Below are positions 57,163 through 64,000 of a stretch of DNA of 64,000 nt, in pieces; positions within the stretch are counted from its first letter, which is position 1, and each line of letters starts with the position of its first letter. This DNA comes from Aldrovandia affinis (Eukaryota > Chordata > Actinopteri > Notacanthiformes > Halosauridae): assembly GCA_029706075.1 (NCBI GenBank), contig JAINUG010000088.1, forward strand, positions 1,346,001 through 1,410,000, read 5' to 3'. A program made the position numbers and the translations under genes. The notes under the pieces are model-generated. The model ran no database searches, had not been told where the DNA came from, and saw only the letters and a list, made by a program, of their open reading frames with translations.

Positions 57163-57650
57163 TGCTGTTTTAAAAATGTAATAAAGTTTTGATGTCAGGT
57201 GGGGGTGATGGCAGCACCCAATCAGAGAGCTCCACCTGATGACCATGCCGTGGCCAACCATGTCTGACAGCCCAGAAAATGACCACCTTCCCCGTTGGCT
57301 CCATTCCCAGGGGCTGCCTCAGGAAGAACTTCAGGGCCAACTTTTTTTTTTTTTTCCTAGACTTCCTCCAGTAAAATGACAGGTGGTGTTTTTTATTACA
57401 ATTTTAAAAATGTAATAAATGTTTTGGGGGTGGCAATGGTGGGGGCCAGGGGGCAGTTTGGTGGTTCTCAATGTGAGCGGGGGGAGTACTCGGCTCCCAC
57501 CTCCATGCTCCATGCAGTACACTGCAGTCACAGGTCTGGCAGAAGCAGAAAATTACAACTTCTGTGTTGGCTGCAGTCAACTGAAAGGTTTCCGGGGAAG
57601 AACTTGACAACCCACTTAGATTTTTTTTACCCTAGACTAGACACAGTAAA
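57163..57650. repeat. Diverged tandem duplication, unit about 240 bp
   Basis: TTTTAAAAATGTAATAAAG at 57170 and TTTTAAAAATGTAATAAAT at 57402 start two units. Both units contain GGAAGAACTT, a T-run and CCTAGAC...CAGTAAAAT in the same order near their ends (57325-57380 and 57596-57652). The middles are only loosely alike. Confidence 0.5.
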
Positions 57651-58679
57651 ATCGCAACATCTTTTGCCGACCTATGGAAGACAGCACTGAACATTCTTTC
57701 ACATCCCGGCCCCTTGCTCCGCTGTCCTGCACGACTCACACGGGATGGCAAATCGCCCTCTCTAATGTGGCCACAATTACGTGCGCCTGTTCTAGGTCTG
57801 CCTGTCTCTTTCTCCGTCCTCCTGTTTCTCTCCAGGCTCTCTCTTTTCGCCTCTCTGTTCGCGTCCTTCTCTCTCTCCACCTCTTCCCATCCATATCCAT
57901 ACATGGACCTGTTTATGTCCCTCTGCCCATCTGTGTTTACCTGCTGGACCTGTGTATCTCTCCTCTCCTCTTCTCTCTATGAAATTCAATTTCAATTTCA
58001 AGTCAATAATGCTTTATTGGCATGACTGCAAACCACAATATTGTCGAAGCAATTAAAAACGAAACAAGACTTAACCAAATAGATCTCTATCCTGGCCTCT
58101 TTTCCTCTGCGCTTGGTCAGGATGCATCTCTGCTTTGTGTCCTGGCCAGTGTGTAATCACATTTTAGGGCCCGACAGCAATTCAAGTTTGCTTCGGCTTG
58201 GTTTCCTTTGCCCCAATGTTCCCAATAAGAATGTTGGGTTTGTTTAGTTTTTTTGCTTTATTCTGATTTGATATTGCTGCTTTTTTAGAAGATCTGGTCT
58301 GTGCATGGTAGACATTCGTATGGGTTAGTGAATGAGTAAGCTTGCAGACCAGCTGACTGGGTGGACTGTTTGTGGGGTCTCATAGCTCTCCCTCTCTCCC
58401 TCTGTATATTGTGTGATTGTGTGGCTCATCTCTGTACCAGAGTGCCCTGAAGTGGCCTATTTTCTGCCCACAGCCTCCTGCTGTACAGTTCAATTAGTTT
58501 TTGTTAGCCCACCCACACACATTGTGCTAAAGGACACGGAGAGCATGGGAGTTGTGCCCCACCCGACGCCACCCCCCCCAATCCCCGATCCTACAGATCC
58601 CTGATAATTGAGGGACGGTAGCTGTCCCCCCCGTTGAGAGGTTCTCAAGGCCTGCCCGTCGGTGTTCGGCTGCTCCGCC

Positions 58680-58772
58680 ATGGCGAGTCGTGACCGGCGC
58701 TTCATCGGTGTGGAGGATGACAGCGACCGCAGGGACAGGAACCCGCTGAACAAAAGAGCGCCGGAGCTCACG
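58680..58772 (+). CDS. Candidate first coding exon of an unidentified gene
   Basis: I do not recognise a family. The ATG lies in a strong start context (CCGCCATGG) in a short GC-rich island and opens 31 codons, MASRDRRFIGVEDDSDRRDR then NPLNKRAPELT. The frame meets a GT (GGTACAC) at the end in phase 0. The peptide is charged and polar, as in an intracellular N-terminus, with no membrane or signal segment. Nothing downstream on the plus strand gives a convincing second exon, and the region may be inside an adcy9 intron. It could be chance. Confidence 0.25.
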
Positions 58773-59384
58773 GTACACACCTACGCTTAAAAAAACAAAA
58801 CCCCATACAAACAAAACAGAATGCGACACACGTTCGCACACGGCCCAGCGTAGGGCCTCTCCCGCCACTCCCCTGAGAGACGGCGTCGCTCCACGACAAA
58901 ACAATGAGGGGGTGGACCCTGCGGCAGCCACAGACCCCTTCACTATCCGCCGATCGTGTGATAATGACCGTCCTCGTCCAGGTAGAGGGAGAGGCGGGGG
59001 GACAGGTGTCAGGGCTCTGCTGCCAAGCCTGGGGTTATTGTGCCAGCTGGCAGTGCCAAGCGCTTGGCTGGTTCTCCCGGGGCCCTCACAGAGGCCGGGC
59101 CCCAGGCTGCAAGGGCCGTTCCGACAGTGAGATATCAAAACCCACCGCGCCCCCCAGCCCCGCACACTGTGCAATGATCTGGAGCGAGGGAATGGGCAGA
59201 TGGCTCAGGGAGATCAGAGGGGAGGGAAGAGAGGGAAAAGAGATGGAGAAAAACGAGAGGAGAGGGAAGAGAGGGAAAAGAGTTCCCCCAGATCCACCAG
59301 ACAACTGCCTCCATCCCAGACCCCACTCTGCTCAATCAATCAATCAATACTACATTAAAACTTTCATCCCACACCCCATCCGTG
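58773..59384. other. GC-rich stretch, no gene supported
   Basis: Relatively CpG-rich to about 59160, consistent with a promoter-like region around the candidate exon. Long open frames on both strands here show no family motif. Confidence 0.35.
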
Positions 59385-59584
59385 TGCATGTGTGTGTGTG
59401 TTTGTGTGTATTTGTGTGCGTGTGTGAGAGTGTTTGTGTTTGTGTGTATTTGTGTGCGTGTGTGAGAGTGTTTGTGTTTGTGTGTGTTTTTGTGTGCATG
59501 TGTGTTTGTGTGTGTGCGCGTTTGAGTTTGAGTGTGTGTGTGTGTTTCTGTGTGCGTTTTTGTGTGTGTGTTTGTTGTGCATGT

Positions 59585-59616
<32 letters not shown>

Positions 59617-59678
59617 TTGTGGGTGTGTGTTTGTGTGCGTATGTGCTTGTGCATGTCTGTCTGTGTATGGGTGAGTGA

Positions 59679-59716
<38 letters not shown>
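59385..59716. repeat. (GT)n microsatellite cluster
   Basis: GT-rich array with TTTGTGTG and GCGTGTGTGAGAGTG interruptions, over 300 bp. Confidence 0.95.
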
Positions 59717-59717
<1 letters not shown>

Positions 59718-59835
59718 TGCTGAAGCCATAACTGTCCCAGTAAGCTTTCTGCCATTAAAGTTTTGTGACTAATGTATACATTTGCAACCATGCTCTAGTT
59801 TTGCTCTGGTCAAACAAGGGGGAAGTGAGGGGTGA

Positions 59836-60280
59836 AGTGAGAGACAGAGAGAGAGAGAGAGACAGTGAGACAGTGAGAGACAGAGAGAGACAGTGAGACA
59901 GTGAGAGACAGAGAGAGAAAGAGACCGTGAGACACTGAGAGACAGAGAGAGACAGTGAGACAGTGAGAGACAGAGAGAGAAAGAGACTGTGAGACAGTGA
60001 AAAACAGAGAGAAAGAGACCGTGAGACAGTGAGAGACAGAGAGAGAGACAGTGAGACAGTGAGAGACAGAGAGAAAGAGACCATGAGACAGTGAGAGACA
60101 GAGAGAGAAAGAGACCGTGAGACAGAGAGAGTCAGTGAGACAGTGAGAGGCAGAGAAAGAAAGAGACCGAGAGACAGTGAGAAACAGAGAGAAAGAGATC
60201 GTGAGACAGTGAGAGACAGAGAGAGAGAGAGGCCGTGAGACAGTGAGAGAATTGAATTGAATTGAGAGACAGTGAAAGAG
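59836..60280. repeat. GAGACAGT purine-rich minisatellite
   Basis: Irregular repeats of GAGACAGTGAGAGACAGAGA with AAAGAGACCGT variants over about 440 bp. Confidence 0.9.
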
Positions 60281-61884
60281 GCAGTAAGAGACAGAAATGC
60301 ACTACCTGTTATCCTGCTCAAAATACAAAACATTACGTGACACATATTTGTTCATATTTGTTCAGAGTTCATCCTCCTTCCCAACATACACAAATTTGCA
60401 TCCTATTAGGAGAGGATGAAAAAACGATTAATCTGGCAGCTAAATATGTGTCATCCTGCCATATCATGAAGGACAGTGGGATAGACGAATAAAAAAATAA
60501 AATGATAATTAAATTGTGTGTAATCATATATTTGTATGTTTGTGCATGTTTGTATGTGTATGTATGTATATGTTTATGCATATGTAAGGTACATGTGTAT
60601 GCATGTGTGTGTGTGTATGTATGTGGATACATGTATGTTTATTAACATACAGTATATGATTGTTTATTATCATTACATCATTGTTTGTATTGTTATTGTT
60701 TGTACAATATGTGTACTATGCTTTGGCAACAAAATCATATTTGTCATACCAATAAAACTCAATTCTGGACTTAGTTACTGGTCATTCTGCTCTTACAGAA
60801 TCACTCTCATTCTATACCACCTGAAAGCATCCAACACACACAGCCAACCTGGTATTTCTTTGTTGAGTTGTGGAATGTATTCCTAGCAGGCAGGCTAGGA
60901 ATTGTATGAAGGTTGTGTGAATTTGTGTGAATTATGTGTGAATTTTTCAAGCCAGAGAAAAAAACAAATATCTAAATATTTCATAACCATCCAGGACTCT
61001 TTTTTTCCATTTCTTTTGTATAACCTGAGATACGTAAATCTGTTCACCACAAAGTCTTCAGGCCAGAGCACTATTACAGTCATGAGCCTACTAGCAATTA
61101 AGACAAACGTGGAGTGTGCGCACCCGATTCCCCAACCTTCAAATAATACAGACAATGAAATGTCTCAAGGTTAAAGCCAGTCTTTTCAACCCGTGTCTCT
61201 GCTGGACAAGTGTGAATGTGCTGATAACTCTTTTTATTTTCGCCCCCACTAAAACGTGTTTAGTTTCCATTTATAATGAAATTCACTCATCTACATGTTT
61301 CCACCACTCTGTCACGCCACAGAAAGGATTGTCTGCAGAGTAGAGTCACTGCCTCCCTCCTCGTATAAGAAAAGAACATAAAGAGCACTCCTGAGTTGGA
61401 GCCGTGCCTGGGCTGTATTTAAGGGCCGGTAATGTTCCTTTAATGGCAGGTGAATGGATCACTGTTGGGAGGCCTGAGCCAGAGGCAAGGAACCTCTTCG
61501 CATATTAGAGAAGAGCCGCATCCGATTTGAAATCAACTTCATTTCTTCTTCTTCTCCCCCTCTCTCCCTCCCTCCCTCTCTCCCCACCCTACCCAAACTG
61601 GTTTTGCTGGTGAACCCCTGACCCCCCCCACCCCACTTTCCCTTATTGTCTGTCACCTCCTCCATTATCTATGCTATCAAGGTCGCTGCGGGCAACGTGA
61701 TCCATCAGCCCCCTGGAAGCACAAGGTTCGAACTGCTGCTCCACCCTGTTTCCAAGAGACAACAGCTAGGCTTTAATCAAGGGGTAACGAAGGAAGCAAG
61801 TCACATGACCATAATCACGAGGTCTTTTCAGTCCTTACAGAGGGAGTTACAGTATCTTTTGCGTACAATGCACAAAATAACACA
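60281..61884. other. Gene-free stretch
   Basis: AT-rich with a loose (TGTA)n-like region at 60510-60650. No exon or transposon ends recognised. Confidence 0.4.
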
Positions 61885-62365
61885 CATTTACATTACATTA
61901 ATTTTAAGCATTTAGCAGACGCTCTTATCCAGAAATACTTACAAGATGTGTATTAATACATGGTAGGAACAATCATTGTTTGCACAAGATCAGTGCAGTA
62001 ATACAGCAATAAACATCATTGTTGGCAACATTTGATAAAGTTTTAAACAAGAATAAATATACCACAAGCGGTATTAAACATGTAAACAGCGGTGATGACA
62101 ATTAGTTAGATGTACAAATTTCAGTGGTAGCGGAGTCTGAAGAGGTGGGTTTTGGGTCTCTTGCGGAAGATGGCCAGTGATTCCGCGGTCCTAACCAAGT
62201 GCGGAAGATCGTTCCACCACCGAGGTGTCAGGACAGAGAAGAGGCGAGACCGCGAGGAGCGGGTGCCTGGGGCCTTGAAGGATGGGCCAGTCAGTTTGCC
62301 AGAGGAGGCTGAGCGGAGGGGTCTGGCTGGAGTGTAGGGTGCGATGAGTGTCTGGAGGTAGAGAC
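61885..62365 (-). mobile_element. L2 LINE 3'-end fragment, longer copy
   Basis: Same 3' end as at 22641 and 49718 (AGCAGACGCTCTTATCCAGA at 61914) followed by the matching C-terminal coding part, for example GTGGTAGCGGAGTCTGAAGA and CGGAGGGGTCTGGCTGGAGT, which correspond to 22928 and 23051 of the L2 copy. 5'-truncated. Confidence 0.8.
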
Positions 62366-62756
62366 TAATGTTTTAAGGGTTTTAGAGACTAATGTTTTTA
62401 GCAGAAAAAAAATAAAATAAAAAACAGGGTCCCTTTAAAAGCCTTACAGAGAGGGGTTATATTTTATGGAGTGAAACACGTTGTATGTTTTTTTATTTTT
62501 ATTTTATGGATCCTGGGCATAATCTGAAACGATCCTTGTGACAGATCATTGCACACTGTATGAAGGCCTTAAGGAATGATCTAGTGCAGGCTGGGTCTTT
62601 AAACACTAGCTAGCTTTAGAAAGACCCATTCTTTTTTATTTTGGCCAGGTTGTTGGGGGGGTGAGTCAAACCAGAACAAGGCATTACAACTGAGCCTTTT
62701 CCATGTCCCCATGTGGGACTCTGTTTACCTAAACCCTCTCAGGCCTGAGTCCTTTC

Positions 62757-62935
62757 TCAGGTGGTAGAGAAAGTGGTCTGTTAGCAACACTTAGGTTGTG
62801 GGTTTGATTTCCATTGGGACCATATATACTGACACATTTATAAAAAAATGTATGCATTCAATACTGTAAGTCGCTTTGGATAAAAGCGTCTGCTAAATGG
62901 CATGTTATGTTATGTTATGTTATGTTATGTTATAC
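62757..62935 (+). mobile_element. tRNA-derived SINE with an L2-like tail
   Basis: The head contains CAGGTGGTAGAGAAAGTGGT (A box region) and GTGGGTTTGATTTCC (decayed B box). The tail is GTAAGTCGCTTTGGATAAAA followed by GCGTCTGCTAAATG, nearly the same as the L2 3' end in this window, and it ends in (ATGTT)n at 62901-62935. This is the usual design of SINEs that borrow an L2 reverse transcriptase. Confidence 0.75.
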
Positions 62936-63216
62936 CACACAACGGCCACCTCTTCACCTCCATTTACTCCCACTTCTCCAGAAGCGGCCCCGCCCCTCAC
63001 CCCCTCTCTCTGTAAGACGGATAGGAATGTATCTGCCGGCGCTCTCCCCACGCCAGCCCCATTTTCCCGTAAATACCACCTGCGTGGTTGCAGACGCCTC
63101 CATATTAGGTCACAGTGCCGAATCAGAGGCCCCAGGCCCCTGGTCTGGCCCCCTGCTCTGTGGCCCCGCTACAATCTTGTCACTGGCCGCTTAAGCTATG
63201 ACACTTTAAATACAAA

Positions 63217-63252
<36 letters not shown>

Positions 63253-64000
63253 CTGAACCCAGTCTTCCTTTTCTCCCAGTTTTGGAATGTCCAGTTGTAT
63301 TTATAGGCCTGTGTCATTGCTGCAACGTGGCCCGTAAATTCGGAGGGGCGCAGACACGCGCATGCTCTCTTCCCAAGCACCTGCTGCAGCTCAACGGGAC
63401 TTCAGTCAACCAATCGGCAGATGTTCTGAGTGATGCATGAGCTCTTGCCCATCTCCAGATGGCTCACCACAGATTCATCCACACTGTGCGCTAACATGCC
63501 CCACGAGCCATGAGCATGCTCAGTCCTGGGGCATGAGGGGCCACCATTACGACACCTGTACCATCCTTTCCAACAGCCTCTTCTCTCTATAATAACCCTC
63601 AGAGGTCTCACACATGCAGCCACCCCACTCGTCTTCCTCTCTCACCATATCCAGTTCAGAAGCGCTCCGCCCTTTTACCTACTCGTACAACACCTGGGGG
63701 CGCTATTACTCCCCAGCACACCATTCGATATGGCTTATAATGGTAGCAAATAAGACAAAATATGAAGAAGAATGGCACTCATGTGCAGTTGCCCACTTTC
63801 CTCTCCATGGCGATGTAACCCCCTGCGCTCTCCTTCCCTATCCCTGGCTGAACTCCAGCACTATCACACCTGCCCGCAGAAGGCTTAAGACTCAGCAGGC
63901 CTCGACAGAAACAAGGCTGAGGGAGAGAGGGGTGGGAGATCTGCACCATGCATCACACGTATGTGTTCGAGTGTGTGCAAGCATGCATCCCTGCATGTGA
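62936..64000. other. Window end, no gene supported
   Basis: Contains a (TC)n run (63220-63250) and, at 63260-63330, a SINE-tail-like piece (TTTCTCCCAGTTTTGGAATG). No adenylate cyclase exon was seen before the window ends. Confidence 0.4.

Noticed and set aside
58527-59174. 215-codon minus-strand open frame
   Set aside because: It lies antisense to a GC-rich island, where long frames arise by chance, and has no recognisable domain.
59336-60345. Long Thr/His-rich and Ser/Leu-rich open frames
   Set aside because: They are translations of GT and GAGACAGT repeats, not genes.
1-64000. CRISPR arrays, bacterial operons or a defence system
   Set aside because: Tandem arrays here are ordinary eukaryotic micro- and minisatellites; genes are spliced and vertebrate.

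Overview
The window is eukaryotic and almost certainly from a ray-finned (teleost) fish. Evidence: spliced vertebrate genes with long introns, abundant (CA)n/(GA)n microsatellites, and fish-type repeats (hAT, Tc1/mariner, piggyBac, PIF/Harbinger, L2 and CR1 LINEs, several tRNA-derived SINEs). The species cannot be fixed from sequence alone.

Two host genes are recognisable, both on the minus strand. (1) adcy9, adenylate cyclase type 9: eight coding exons between 50703 and 32662 form one continuous frame of 827 codons plus stop. They run from the end of the C1a domain through C1b, the second transmembrane cassette and the C2 catalytic domain to the C-terminus. All splice sites are GT/AG and all phases agree. 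The upstream exons (N-terminus, first membrane cassette, C1a) lie beyond the right edge. (2) crebbp (CBP acetyltransferase): only first coding exon 20140-20053 is present, with its GC-rich promoter/5' leader up to about 21000. Exon 2 lies beyond the left edge, so 1-20052 is first-intron sequence. The order crebbp downstream of adcy9 on the same strand is the conserved vertebrate arrangement (human 16p13.3).

Layout: 1-16000, crebbp intron 1 filled with DNA transposons (Harbinger fragment, two piggyBac mini-elements, Tc1 remnant, at least five hAT elements, some nested). 16000-20050, mostly unique intron. 20053-21000, crebbp first exon and promoter. 21000-32000, intergenic, holding a degenerate L2 LINE, a foldback hAT mini-element and CA microsatellites. 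32662-50703, adcy9 with large and small introns; the last intron (33995-43369) is packed with SINEs, a Tc1, a Harbinger derivative and a mariner-like foldback element, while the short introns carry minisatellites and purine/pyrimidine tracts. 50704-64000, adcy9 upstream intron or flank, with a nearly complete CR1-type LINE, satellites, SINEs and L2 tails, and one weak candidate exon on the plus strand.

The most interesting signals are an intronic 36-bp minisatellite that reads in frame out of an adcy9 exon as a 12-residue repeat, a hAT nested in an older hAT-like transposase gene, a hAT mini-element inserted in another minisatellite, a 0.6-kb repeat present in two adcy9 introns, and complementary purine/pyrimidine tracts around one adcy9 exon. 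I found no bacterial-type system, CRISPR array, or clear virus-derived element.
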